Shown: positions 9,601 through 17,266, counted from the stretch's first letter. The stretch: DNA of 22,218 nucleotides from Bacillota bacterium (GCA_023402355.1 JAEXCG010000157.1:1-22218); one strand, 5' to 3'. Program-made: numbers and translations. The notes: generated by a model from the sequence alone, not told the origin.

Positions 9601-11460
9601 CCGCATCAGCGGATGGGTGATCATGCCGACAAGGCGCAGCGCGCTTCCGGGCGGCATGATCGTGTCGCTGTCCAGCGTGATGACCTGACGAAAACGCCCC
9701 TTCAGCCAGGCCGGGTCGAACGAGGCGGCCGCAAAGGCGTCCTTCGACTCGCCCGTCAGGATCAGGCGGTTGAGCGTTTCCAGCGCGCCGCGCTTGCGTT
9801 CGCGGCCCATAAAGCGCTTCTGCGCGTCGTTCCACGTGCGCGCGCGGTGCATATAGAGGAAGGTTTCCCCTGGGCCGAGCGCGCGAATGCCCTCCATGCA
9901 GGCTTTCGTGATGTCCTCATCCTCGATTTCCTGCGCCGCGTCGCTGTCCCGAAAGTCGGCGAGCAGCAGATAGGATAGCTGCCGGTCGTCGTTGGCCTTT
10001 TGCAGGACGGCGAGATGGCGAACCATGTGAAGCGCCTGCTGCCTGCTGGATAGAAGCGTGGGGATGACGACAAGCGTGCGCAGCGATTCCGGCAGCGTAT
10101 CGTATTCCATGCAGGGGAGCGGCTTTGCGGGTACGTTGCGCCGAACCCAAAGAGCGATGATTTCCTGCGCGCCGGCGGTGGAAACGATCAGGGCGGGAAG
10201 CAGCAGCCAGGGGGAAGGGCGGCTCAGGCAGAAGAGCGCAAAGAAGAGCAGGGAGAGCAGGCCATGGGCGAGCGGATACAGGACGCCCGCGCGCCGGTGC
10301 ATGAACAGCCGGACGCGCACGCGCAGGGGCGCGCTGCCGAGCCGCTCCCACAGCTCGTATTCGCCCGCGTCCAGCAGGTAGAAGCCCACGTGCTGGGAAA
10401 GGGAATCCGTCCCTTCCGTTCCGTGCGCCTGCGCGCATTCGAGCGCGCAGCGCGCGACAAGCCCCTCTGAATAGATGCTGGCCTTCGCGAAGCGGGATAC
10501 CTGCGTGCGGTAAAGCGCGCGGGTGGGGGCGTCCATCCGTTCATAGACCCCGGACGGATCCTCCCGCAGCAGCATTTCGACGGGTGAGAGCGATTCCAAA
10601 AGCGGGTCCCAGTCGATGAGCGCCATCGTACGCAGGCTCGTGATCGCGCTGGAGAGGGCCTGCCGCTCCTGCGTCTGACGCATGTGCTCCGCCTCGACGA
10701 TGCGCTGGGCGGTCTGATCGAGCGCGTCCAGCCGACGGTCGATCATCTGCAGCGCCTCGGCGTTGCCCTGTTCCCGCAGGCATTTGAGCAGGTGCTCCCA
10801 GAACGTGCAGTCGTCGGGCGCGTGGCGCAGGGCGCGGTTGCTGAGCGTATGGGCGGCGTTTTCCGCCGCCAGACGCTGCCGCTGCGCCGCCAGACACCCC
10901 GTAGCGAGGCTCGATATGCGCGAGATCAACGCGGCGCGCAGGGCGAGCGGAAGGGTAAAGAGCTCCGAGAGCCACAGGGGGCTTACCTCCTGCCACGCGG
11001 TCACCGCTTCCCGAAGCATGCTCGTATCCACGTGCGCGCCGGTGTGGCTGAGGTACTCGCGCGCGAAGTCCATGATCCGGGGGCGCCGTCTCCAGAGCGG
11101 CAGGCCCCGAACCCCTTTCAGTTCGCACAGCAGGGCCAGGGACGCGTCCTCCAGGAGCCGTCCGTTATCCAGCAGCCACTGCGCGCCGGGGAGCAGGGAC
11201 TCCGCTCCGCCCGCCGCCAGCGCGTCAAGCTCCTCAAGCGCCCGGCGTAGCGCGCGCACCTGTGGGCGCAGGCCGCGTATCCGCCCCAGACCGCGCACGC
11301 GTCCCGCGGCAGCGATGCGCTTCAGGTGCGCGCAAAGCGAGGCGGGGCTGAGCTCCTCCTCGCAGTCCGGTTTATTTTGTTGCGCGTGCGCCCCGGCTCC
11401 CCAAACGATCAGGAGGCTAAATGGCGCCGCAAAGGCGGCGATCAGGATCAAGAACGTCAT
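3688..11460 (-). CDS. Giant membrane GT84/glycoamylase-like/GH94 protein, cyclic beta-1,2-glucan synthase (NdvB/Cgs) type
   Basis: This is one uninterrupted frame of 2,590 residues, slightly shorter than rhizobial and Brucella NdvB/Cgs. Hydrophobic segments lie at ~1-20, ~393-440 (two), ~781-820 and ~884-920. A GT84 glycosyltransferase domain lies between ~440 and 780: DSD at 597-599, D707 in SHDLLEG and RLHRW at 738-742 form the expected D...D...(Q/R)xxRW set. A glycoamylase-like domain (~930-1300) includes WGISESGHYQFDP from W1201. The C-terminal ~1,250 residues are GH94-like beta-sandwich and (alpha/alpha)6 regions, with FRDQLQD (2147-2153, carrying the expected general-acid Asp) and GTGDWNDAMNRVG (2275-2287). 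In the known enzymes GT84 builds a linear beta-1,2-glucan, the middle domain cyclises it and GH94 trims it by phosphorolysis. That product is inferred here. The start is supported by AAAAGGAG six bases before ATG 11460. It appears monocistronic. Confidence 0.88.
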   Translation of the reverse strand: MTFLILIAAFAAPFSLLIVWGAGAHAQQNKPDCEEELSPASLCAHLKRIAAAGRVRGLGRIRGLRPQVRALRRALEELDALAAGGAESLLPGAQWLLDNGRLLEDASLALLCELKGVRGLPLWRRRPRIMDFAREYLSHTGAHVDTSMLREAVTAWQEVSPLWLSELFTLPLALRAALISRISSLATGCLAAQRQRLAAENAAHTLSNRALRHAPDDCTFWEHLLKCLREQGNAEALQMIDRRLDALDQTAQRIVEAEHMRQTQERQALSSAITSLRTMALIDWDPLLESLSPVEMLLREDPSGVYERMDAPTRALYRTQVSRFAKASIYSEGLVARCALECAQAHGTEGTDSLSQHVGFYLLDAGEYELWERLGSAPLRVRVRLFMHRRAGVLYPLAHGLLSLLFFALFCLSRPSPWLLLPALIVSTAGAQEIIALWVRRNVPAKPLPCMEYDTLPESLRTLVVIPTLLSSRQQALHMVRHLAVLQKANDDRQLSYLLLADFRDSDAAQEIEDEDITKACMEGIRALGPGETFLYMHRARTWNDAQKRFMGRERKRGALETLNRLILTGESKDAFAAASFDPAWLKGRFRQVITLDSDTIMPPGSALRLVGMITHPLMRPRVRDGHRRGCALIQPRMEQAAHRVTTPLCRVFGGPGGVDPYVSAVSDVYQDIAGRGSFAGKGIYDVERFVEATEPFIQPGTVLSHDLLEGELSRAAFAENEVFYDGQPATLRAYFLRLHRWTRGDWQIVGYLLPKIQTPLGRQKNPLDLFSRFKIYDNLRRSLVPAAQGLLLLLGLLVSSGAALGYALLLPSLGLLLSPSREGLRTALVQTALIAQQALVQADAALRSLYRLYVSHRGLLDWVTAHDAEKAKGKPERYVFSRICGGLLLLFGAANVVYFWLALPLGLSWLCLPALSHWLDSPLHETLPLGVDEKEALLSYAQKTWAFFERTVTEEEHFLPIDNLQVVPERGKAHRTSPTNIGLYLLSCVAARYLGFLEPDEMAARMEKTVETLRQLPKWNGHLYNWYDTKTLAVLNPAYVSSVDSGNLAACLLCCAQALRADFSRFDPSFRPLAQALEALFDAMDLSALYDAGCDLFYVGIQPDAVEGPKPTHYDLLASESRLLSFLSVATGQVPMRHWKSLGRSLVKTRKGVTLASWSGTMFEYLMPALLMRLTPETLLHEACLQAVAEQIAACPRTPWGISESGHYQFDPALNYQYHAFGLPQLALRSETARHVIAPYAAALALCVRPHAAAQNLMQMDAQGWLGELGFYEAADYSVQQDGGFALVQSHMAHHQGMALCAMCNALMDDVLVRLFSERLDVSAYSLLLEERVPQRRSLRFHRRAVRGENRPAPRSSFASRKASPGALPVDAQVLYGEGTTLVCDARGGGMLKSGGYMLSRFRSDPFAPGYGMRFYIRDEDRVFQAGCVGPAGEIRFETGCAVYTQTTDGVETALTCCVGPLDGTAVHVLEVRNTGKTARKLRVSSYMEVALCSQRADEAHPAFVKLFVETDIPAAGTLVASRRARNRDEETPALFHTAVCSSPDAAFVEISDRGAFLGRENDALDRPAMMTGVPEKSAGAVVDPCVALLTDLSLEPGESCTLAYATGAQPDAGAAAARAAQYDGLEACLRAQALARIQAQVSADYLTLDPGAQNIVQRAATYALYNGQNPDQLAVAQKNTLAREEIWALGISGDLPIVTVQASGTADQALCRMALKLHEAWRQWGIWADLVFLCPGKGDYGEPARDMLNGMIACGHARDLIRKAGGVYVLEEGNISEPLRVLLLSMSCLTFTGGRETLGAQLKALRRMPETARPLAPAPKGTLPRTELLCDNGFGGFDPEGAYVIDRQRPTPAPWCLLLSNPKMGCIATERGIDLTYASSSHDGRLTPFSNDPIVDRSGLRLTLIDEARGNKLSPLQDALRVIYTPGQARWECVYLDAIQTASLFVDVKRPVQYISLSLQNQTGRTAKLSVSMAADLILDTTGGQKTLIRARTQKNALFLESPCMPGFAFVTVVGGKDVHISAPWLDGTLDPAGPGGILPFSPAAQLSCSIKLANDSGQTVAFCIGHAGTAEEAAALVSELSTPEIRARERQSLERWNERLSALCLQTPDAVLNAVLGRWLPYQTIASRLYAKAGFYQAGGATGFRDQLQDMLVLLYTQPQSVRAHLLLCAAHQFEDGDVQHWWHPPARGVRTHMTDDLLFLPFIAAAYVAATGDAAVLNERVVYLQNVEIPDGSEDYYGEAAPSQVEEPLRDHCLRAIRHVSFGAHGIPLIGTGDWNDAMNRVGIVGKGESVWLGWFFSYTARIFAPLCEPPVREELIRLADDALRAADEQGWDGAWYRRAYMDDGTPLGSAANDVCRIDCIAQCWAVIAGAPEKRANQAMDAVLSQLVDRVHGIVRLLAPAFDDTPLEPGYIKGYLPGVRENGGQYTHGAAWAVHALRKLGRTEEAWEIFRMLLPYAHADTPEKAARYRVEPYVSAADIYASEQQMGRGGWTWYTGSAAWIYVAGVYVLLGFEKRAGRIRLNPTLPADWDAFEIVYRFEGSAYTLRAERGADKALLDGNPLADGWITLEADGKDHRAVFPIARGTL

Positions 11461-11500
11461 GACTGGCTCCTTTTAATTGGCTTTTCAGGATGATTGCTCC

Positions 11501-11530
11501 TATTTTGCGCAGGGGTGCGGACACATATGC
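11501..11530 (-). promoter_or_regulatory. Possible sigma-F/sigma-G-type promoter for the giant gene
   Basis: Read leftward, GCATA (11530-11526) is separated by exactly 15 bp from GCGCAAAATA (11510-11501). From memory, the Bacillus sigma-F consensus is GywTA-15-GgnnAnAnTw. All specified positions fit except the second base of the -10 box. The implied start site would be about 30-35 nt before ATG 11460, with the AAAAGGAG ribosome binding site in between. The position is right, but the motif is short, so this is a candidate only. I found no convincing sigma-A promoter for this gene. Confidence 0.35.
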
Positions 11531-11580
11531 AGCGGGAACAGGACGGGGCGCAAGTTTTAACGCCCTCTCGCATAGAATAG

Positions 11581-11606
11581 AAAAGCGCCGTTTTGAGCGG
11601 CGGCGC
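11581..11606 (-). terminator. Leftward hairpin plus T-run upstream of the giant gene
   Basis: On the minus strand GCGCCG (11606-11601) pairs with CGGCGC (11590-11585) around a 10-nt loop, followed by TTTTCTATT from 11584. An alternative 5-bp pairing leaves a 7-nt loop. It could insulate the giant gene from leftward transcription or act as an attenuator if a promoter lies further upstream. There is no T-run in the plus direction. Confidence 0.4.
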
Positions 11607-11651
11607 GAATCGCAAAATCAGAAAAAACCGGGATACGCTTGGAATAAATGG

Positions 11652-11680
11652 TTGTAATTGATTTTTGTTTATGTTACAAT
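11652..11680 (+). promoter_or_regulatory. Sigma-A promoter with extended -10 for tig
   Basis: TTGTAA (11652-11657) and TACAAT (11675-11680) are separated by 17 bp, and TG at 11672-11673 forms an extended -10. The predicted start near 11687 gives a leader of about 60 nt to the tig ATG. It lies in an AT-rich stretch that stands out from the GC-rich surroundings. I saw no CtsR (GGTCAAA repeat) or CIRCE operator around it. Confidence 0.7.
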
Positions 11681-11746
11681 GCAGGATAGTGCATTATCTC
11701 TATCATGAAATATGTACACCAAGAACTACTGGGAGGAACCGTTAGC

Positions 11747-13033
11747 ATGACGATCTCTGTTGAAAAACTGAGCAGCAACAAAGTAAAGATTTCCTTTGAC
11801 ATCGAAGCGGAAAAGTTCGAGGAGGCGATGCACAAGGCGTACCTCAAGAACCGCAGCCGCATCAACGTGCCGGGCTTCCGCAAGGGCAAGGCGCCCCGCA
11901 AGCTGATTGAAAATATGTACGGAGAGGGCGTCTTCTACGACGACGCCTTTGAAGTCATCTTCCCCGAAGCTTACGATCAGGCCGTGGCCGACAACAACCT
12001 GGAGCCGGTCGACCGCCCGAGCGTGGACATCGAAACCATCGAAAGCGGCAAGAACCTCGTGTTCACCGCCGAGGTCTTCGTGCGTCCCGAGGTGACCCTG
12101 GGCGAGTACAATGGCCTTAAGGTCGAAAAGCACGAGCATCCCGTGACCGACGAGGACGTCGACGCGAAGGTGGAGCAGGACCGCCAGAAGAACGCGCGCG
12201 AGGTCGCGGTCGAGGACCGCGCGGTGAAGGACGACGACATCGTGAACCTCGACTACGCGGGCACGGTGGACGGCGTCGCGTTCGAGGGCGGCACGGCGCA
12301 GGGCCATACCCTGACGATCGGTTCCGGCCAGTTTATCCCCGGCTTTGAAGAGCAGATGGTCGGCATGAACGTCGGCGAGGAAAAGGACCTTTCCGTGAAG
12401 TTCCCGGAGGAATATCACGCCAAGGAACTGGCCGGCAAGGACGCCGTCTTCCACGTGAAGGTCAACGCCATCACCGTGCGCGAATTGCCGGAGCTGGACG
12501 ACGACTTCGCCAAGGACGTGTCCGAGTTCGACACGCTGGATGCATACAAGCAGGACATTCGGGCAAAGCTGGAGGCGGACAACAAGGCGCACTGCGACGC
12601 GGCGTTTGAAAACGCGGTCGTGGACGCGGCGGTGGCGAATGCGACGCTGGACGTGCCCGAAGCCATGATCGAGCGCCAGATCGACGGCATGATCCGCGAC
12701 TTCCAGATGCGCCTGGCGTATCAGGGCCTGCGCATGGAGGACTTCATGACCTACACCGGCCAGACGATGGAGACCATGCGCGAGCAGTACCGCGAGGAAG
12801 CTGAAAAGCGCGTGAAGGCCGAGCTGGTGCTCGAGGCCATCCAGGCGGCGGAAGGCATCGAAGCTACCGAGGAAGAAGTCGAGGCGGAGATCGCCAAGTA
12901 CGCCGAGGAGGGCAAGAAGACCGCCGAGGAGTTCAAGGCGACGCTGCGCCCGGAGGACATCACGTATCTGAAGGATTCCGTCGGCATCCGCAAGACGGTG
13001 GAGCTGCTGAAGGATTCGGCTATCGCCGAGTGA
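11747..13033 (+). CDS. tig: Trigger factor, ribosome-associated chaperone and prolyl isomerase
   Basis: The 428-residue length is normal for trigger factor. The N-terminal ribosome-binding domain carries the signature GFRKGKAP at residues 43-50. The FKBP-type peptidyl-prolyl isomerase domain lies at ~155-245, recognisable from DDIVNLDYAGTVDGVAFEGG, IPGFEEQMVGM and FPEEYHAKELAGK. The helical C-terminal chaperone domain completes the protein. It binds near the polypeptide exit tunnel and shields nascent chains. ATG 11747 is preceded by GGGAGGA (11731-11737). It is the first gene of a rightward operon with clpP (34 bp on) and clpX, driven by the promoter at 11652-11680. This tig-clpP-clpX order is widely conserved and pairs the chaperone with the degradation machine. 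Confidence 0.97.
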   Translation: MTISVEKLSSNKVKISFDIEAEKFEEAMHKAYLKNRSRINVPGFRKGKAPRKLIENMYGEGVFYDDAFEVIFPEAYDQAVADNNLEPVDRPSVDIETIESGKNLVFTAEVFVRPEVTLGEYNGLKVEKHEHPVTDEDVDAKVEQDRQKNAREVAVEDRAVKDDDIVNLDYAGTVDGVAFEGGTAQGHTLTIGSGQFIPGFEEQMVGMNVGEEKDLSVKFPEEYHAKELAGKDAVFHVKVNAITVRELPELDDDFAKDVSEFDTLDAYKQDIRAKLEADNKAHCDAAFENAVVDAAVANATLDVPEAMIERQIDGMIRDFQMRLAYQGLRMEDFMTYTGQTMETMREQYREEAEKRVKAELVLEAIQAAEGIEATEEEVEAEIAKYAEEGKKTAEEFKATLRPEDITYLKDSVGIRKTVELLKDSAIAE

Positions 13034-13067
13034 TTTTGATTCCCCTGCTGTAAAGGAGGTATTTGCC

Positions 13068-13652
13068 ATGAGTCTCATTCCTATGGTCGTCGAACAGACG
13101 AACCGCGGTGAACGTTCCTATGATATCTACTCCCGCCTGCTCAAAGACCGCATCGTGTTTTTGAGCGGTGAGATCGGCGACGATATGGCCAATACCGTCG
13201 TCGCGCAGCTTCTCTTTCTGGAGATGGAAAACCCCGACGCGGAAATTTCCATGTACATCAACAGCCCCGGCGGATCGGTGACGGCGGGCATGGCGATCTT
13301 CGACACCATGCAGTACATCAAGTCCCCGGTGCGCACGGTCTGCATCGGCATGGCCGCCTCGATGGCCGCTTTCCTGCTGATGGCGGGCGAGAAGGGCAAG
13401 CGCCTGGCGCTGCCCAACAGCGAGGTGATGATCCACCAGCCGCTGGGCGGGGCGCGCGGCCAGGCCACGGACGTGGCGATTCAGGCCGAGTGGCTCATGC
13501 GCACGAAGGTCAAGATGAACAAGCTGATGAGCGAAATGACGGGCCAGCCGCTCGAAAAGATCGAGCGCGACGTCGAGCGCGATCACTTCCTTTCCGCGCA
13601 GGAAGCTCTGGAGTACGGCATCATCGATGAAATCTACAAGAACCGCGCGTAA
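13068..13652 (+). CDS. clpP: ATP-dependent Clp protease proteolytic subunit ClpP
   Basis: The 194-residue serine protease subunit forms the tetradecameric chamber of the Clp protease. The catalytic triad is fully visible: S98 in GMAASMAAF, H123 in MIHQPLGG and D172 in ERDHFLS. The oxyanion-region SPGGSVTAGMAI is intact. The N-terminus MSLIPMVVEQT is the usual axial-loop start, so no long propeptide is present. AAAGGAGGT just before ATG 13068 is a near-perfect ribosome binding site. With clpX 33 bp downstream, it makes the ClpXP protease. No promoter fits in the 34 bp after tig, so it is probably cotranscribed with tig. Confidence 0.98.
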   Translation: MSLIPMVVEQTNRGERSYDIYSRLLKDRIVFLSGEIGDDMANTVVAQLLFLEMENPDAEISMYINSPGGSVTAGMAIFDTMQYIKSPVRTVCIGMAASMAAFLLMAGEKGKRLALPNSEVMIHQPLGGARGQATDVAIQAEWLMRTKVKMNKLMSEMTGQPLEKIERDVERDHFLSAQEALEYGIIDEIYKNRA

Positions 13653-13685
13653 ACCTTCTCTTAAAACGACGCAATGAGGTGCAAA

Positions 13686-14999
<1,314 letters not shown>

Positions 15000-15008
15000 C
15001 AACTGATG

Positions 15009-15040
15009 AAAGAGACTGCCGCGAGCGCGGCAGTCTCTTT
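15009..15040. terminator. Perfect 14-bp hairpin terminator after clpX
   Basis: AAAGAGACTGCCGC (15009-15022) and GCGGCAGTCTCTTT (15027-15040) pair perfectly around a GAGC tetraloop, 9 bp after the clpX stop. The T-tract is only the three T at the stem base, so readthrough is possible. It is symmetric and could act in both directions. The next gene starts only 16 bp after it. Confidence 0.7.
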
Positions 15041-15055
15041 GTAGACGGAGGAAGC

Positions 15056-15445
15056 ATGCAGCTTGCATTTTTAGAGGACGAATTTTCTGTCTTGAAACTG
15101 GATTCCTTTCCGCCCGGCGTGCTGGACAAGCCGTTTGCCTTTGCAGCCCGAACAGACGGCGAGCGCTCGCTCGTCTGCCGGTCGCAGGACGCGCCCCGGA
15201 CGTTTATTTCCTGCGAGCCGGGCTGGCGGGCCTTTCGGGTCACGGGCACGCTCGACTTTTCCCTGATCGGCGTCCTTTCCGCGATCACGCAGGTGCTGGC
15301 GCAGGCGCGTATCGGCGTATTTGTCGTCTCTACGTTCGACACGGACTATGTGCTCGTGAAATCCGAAAACGAGGCGAGCGCGGTGGAGGCGCTTTCGCGC
15401 GCGGGCTACGACATTCTGAAACCGACAGGGAATCGTTCCCTGTAA
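15056..15445 (+). CDS. Small ACT-domain protein (ACT_7-like)
   Basis: The 129-residue protein has no catalytic domain. The second half (~60-125: FRVTGTLDFSLIGVLSAITQVLAQARIGVFVVSTFDTDYVLVKSENEASAVEALSRAGYDI) has the beta-alpha-beta-beta-alpha-beta pattern of an ACT domain. The first half resembles the tandem ACT-like repeat of small amino-acid-binding proteins of the PF13840 type. Such proteins usually sense amino acids; no ligand can be assigned here. GGAGG at 15046-15050 supports ATG 15056. It is an insertion between clpX and lonB relative to Bacillus. Its last codons lie in a small hairpin, ACAGGGAA/TTCCCTGT (15425-15443), without a T-run. Confidence 0.8.
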   Translation: MQLAFLEDEFSVLKLDSFPPGVLDKPFAFAARTDGERSLVCRSQDAPRTFISCEPGWRAFRVTGTLDFSLIGVLSAITQVLAQARIGVFVVSTFDTDYVLVKSENEASAVEALSRAGYDILKPTGNRSL

Positions 15446-15469
15446 ACAAGCTCCTGCATGCCTTCTTTC

Positions 15470-15496
15470 CATGTCACGCAAGATATAAGCGACATG
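15470..15496. promoter_or_regulatory. Operator-like inverted repeat upstream of lonB
   Basis: CATGTC (15470-15475) and GACATG (15491-15496) form an inverted repeat with 15 bp between them. The interval contains TATAAG (15484-15489), a possible -10 element, though no good -35 is visible. The arrangement would suit a dimeric regulator occluding a promoter for lonB, but it could be chance. Confidence 0.3.
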
Positions 15497-15519
15497 TGAC
15501 AGGGAAAGAGGGATGAACT

Positions 15520-17196
15520 TTGCTCAGCTTCGTTTTGCTTGGTATACAGCTCGTCGTGACCGTCGTCATCGGCATTTACTTCTTCATTCAGCTCCGGCAG
15601 CAGCAAAAGCAGCAGCCCGCCGCGCGCCGAGAGGGCGCGCAGGAGATGGACCGCCTGCAGCGCATGCGCGCGATTCGGCTCAGCGAGCCGCTCAGCGAGC
15701 GCGTGCGCCCAAATAAGTTCGAGGACATCATCGGTCAGGAGGAGGGAATCCGTTCGCTCAAGGCCATCCTCTGCGGCCCGAACCCGCAGCACGTCATCAT
15801 CTACGGGCCCCCGGGCATCGGCAAGACCTGCGCGGCGCGCCTCGTGCTGGAAGCGGCCAAGCAGACCGAGGGCACGCCCTTTGCCAAGAACGCACCCTTC
15901 ATCGAGATGGACGCGACCTGCGTGCGCTTTGACGAGCGCGCGATCGCAGACCCGCTCATCGGCAGCGTGCACGACCCGATCTACCAGGGCGCGGGCCCGC
16001 TCGGCGTGCAGGGCGTGCCGCAGCCAAAGCCCGGAGCGGTCAGCAAGGCGCACGGCGGCGTGCTGTTCCTCGACGAGATTGGGGAGCTTCATCCGACGCA
16101 GATGAACAAGCTGCTCAAGGTGCTCGAAGACCGCAAGGTGTTCTTTGAGTCCGCGTACTACAGCCCGGAGGATATGTCCGTTCCGCGCTACATTCACGAC
16201 ATCTTCAAGAACGGCATGCCGGCGGACTTCCGCCTGGTCGCGGCGACGACGCGCAGCGCGAACGACCTGCCGCCCGCGCTGCGCTCCCGCTGCATGGAGA
16301 TCTACTTCCGCGCGCTGGAGCCGCACGAGATCGCGACGATCGCTATGGGCGCGGCGGTGCGCGCGGGCTTTGAGATGGATGAGGCGCAGGCTGAGCTGGT
16401 GGGGCGTTACGCGACCTGCGGACGCGACGCCGTCAACATCGTGCAGATGGGCGCGGGCGTGGCGCAGCTGGAAGACAGGAAGTGCATCACCCGCGCGGAC
16501 ATCGAATGGGTGGTCGACAGCGGCCATTACCCGGTACGCCCGCAGCAGCAGGCCTCGCTTGAATGCGGCGTAGGCACGGTCCACGGGCTTGCGGTCTACG
16601 GATGTCATCAGGGCGCGGTGATGGACATCGAGGCGGTCGCCATCGCGGGCACGGGCAAGATCGTCGTCACGGGCATCGCGGAGGAAGAGGAGATCGGGAC
16701 GCCCGGACATCTCATCCGCCGCAAGAGCACGGCGCGCGGCTCGGCGGAAAACGTGCAGACGCTGCTCCGCCGCATGCACTACGACGTGGACAGCGTGGAC
16801 CTGCACATCAACTTCCCCGGCGGCGCGCCGGTCGACGGCCCCAGTGCGGGCGTAGCGATGGCTGTGGCGGCGGTGTCCGCGCTGCTCGGCCGCCCGGTGG
16901 ACGGCGCCACTGCGGTCACCGGCGAAATCTCCGTGCGCGGCGATGTGAAACCTGTCGGCGGCGTCCCCAGCAAGGTGGAAGCGGCCAAGCGCGCGGGACT
17001 CGGACGCGTCTTTGTGCCCGTGGACAATTATCTGGAGCGCTTTTCCAAGATCGGCATCGAGGTAATCCCGATTAAGACGCTGGACGACGCGCTGAACGCG
17101 ATGCTGGTGGACGCCCCGCAGACGCAGGACAGCCAAAGCGCGGCGCATGGGGACAACACGCTCGCGGCGCAAAGCGCGGCCACTCCGGCGCAATGA
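15520..17196 (+). CDS. lonB: LonB, membrane-anchored Lon-like ATP-dependent protease
   Basis: The 558-residue protein matches the LonB class next to lonA in Bacillus, where it is linked to sporulation. An N-terminal transmembrane helix (FVLLGIQLVVTVVIGIYFFI, ~3-22) replaces the large substrate-binding domain of LonA. The AAA+ domain has Walker A GPPGIGKT at 96-103 and Walker B VLFLDEIGEL. The C-terminal Lon peptidase domain has S442 in DGPSAGVAM and K485 in PSKVEAAKRAG, 43 residues apart as expected for the Ser-Lys dyad. The start is TTG 15520, supported by AAGAGGG (15506-15512) and by the transmembrane helix that follows directly. An ATG at 15513 is in another frame. A short Ala/Gln-rich tail follows the peptidase domain. 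Confidence 0.93.
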   Translation: MLSFVLLGIQLVVTVVIGIYFFIQLRQQQKQQPAARREGAQEMDRLQRMRAIRLSEPLSERVRPNKFEDIIGQEEGIRSLKAILCGPNPQHVIIYGPPGIGKTCAARLVLEAAKQTEGTPFAKNAPFIEMDATCVRFDERAIADPLIGSVHDPIYQGAGPLGVQGVPQPKPGAVSKAHGGVLFLDEIGELHPTQMNKLLKVLEDRKVFFESAYYSPEDMSVPRYIHDIFKNGMPADFRLVAATTRSANDLPPALRSRCMEIYFRALEPHEIATIAMGAAVRAGFEMDEAQAELVGRYATCGRDAVNIVQMGAGVAQLEDRKCITRADIEWVVDSGHYPVRPQQQASLECGVGTVHGLAVYGCHQGAVMDIEAVAIAGTGKIVVTGIAEEEEIGTPGHLIRRKSTARGSAENVQTLLRRMHYDVDSVDLHINFPGGAPVDGPSAGVAMAVAAVSALLGRPVDGATAVTGEISVRGDVKPVGGVPSKVEAAKRAGLGRVFVPVDNYLERFSKIGIEVIPIKTLDDALNAMLVDAPQTQDSQSAAHGDNTLAAQSAATPAQ

Positions 17197-17197
17197 C

Positions 17198-17226
17198 TTG
17201 TCAAAACGCAGTGGGGCGGGTATAAT
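17198..17226 (+). promoter_or_regulatory. Strong sigma-A promoter for lonA
   Basis: TTGTCA (17198-17203) and a perfect TATAAT (17221-17226) are separated by exactly 17 bp. The -35 begins 2 bp after the lonB stop codon. The implied start near 17233 leaves a ~34-nt leader to the lonA TTG. No CtsR or CIRCE operator is visible, so heat control by those repressors is not evident. Confidence 0.85.
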
Positions 17227-17266
17227 AAAGGTTCATCCAAAGATTTGAAATAGAGGAGGGCTGACA

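Noticed and set aside
3688..11460. Frameshift or gene fusion artefact in the giant gene
   Set aside because: The frame is continuous, the domain order is that of NdvB/Cgs proteins, and motifs of all three catalytic parts lie in the same frame.
11461..11746. A CtsR or CIRCE heat-shock operator for the chaperone/protease genes
   Set aside because: I looked for GGTCAAA tandem repeats and TTAGCACTC-type inverted repeats around the tig and lonA promoters and found none.
15425..15443. 8-bp hairpin at the end of the ACT gene as a terminator
   Set aside because: It overlaps the last codons and is followed by AAACAAG, not a T-run.
15406..17193. 595-codon open frame on the minus strand opposite lonB
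   Set aside because: Same GC-driven shadow effect; the lonB frame has an intact Ser-Lys dyad and Walker motifs. The 488-codon frame at 17201-18667 opposite lonA was rejected for the same reason.
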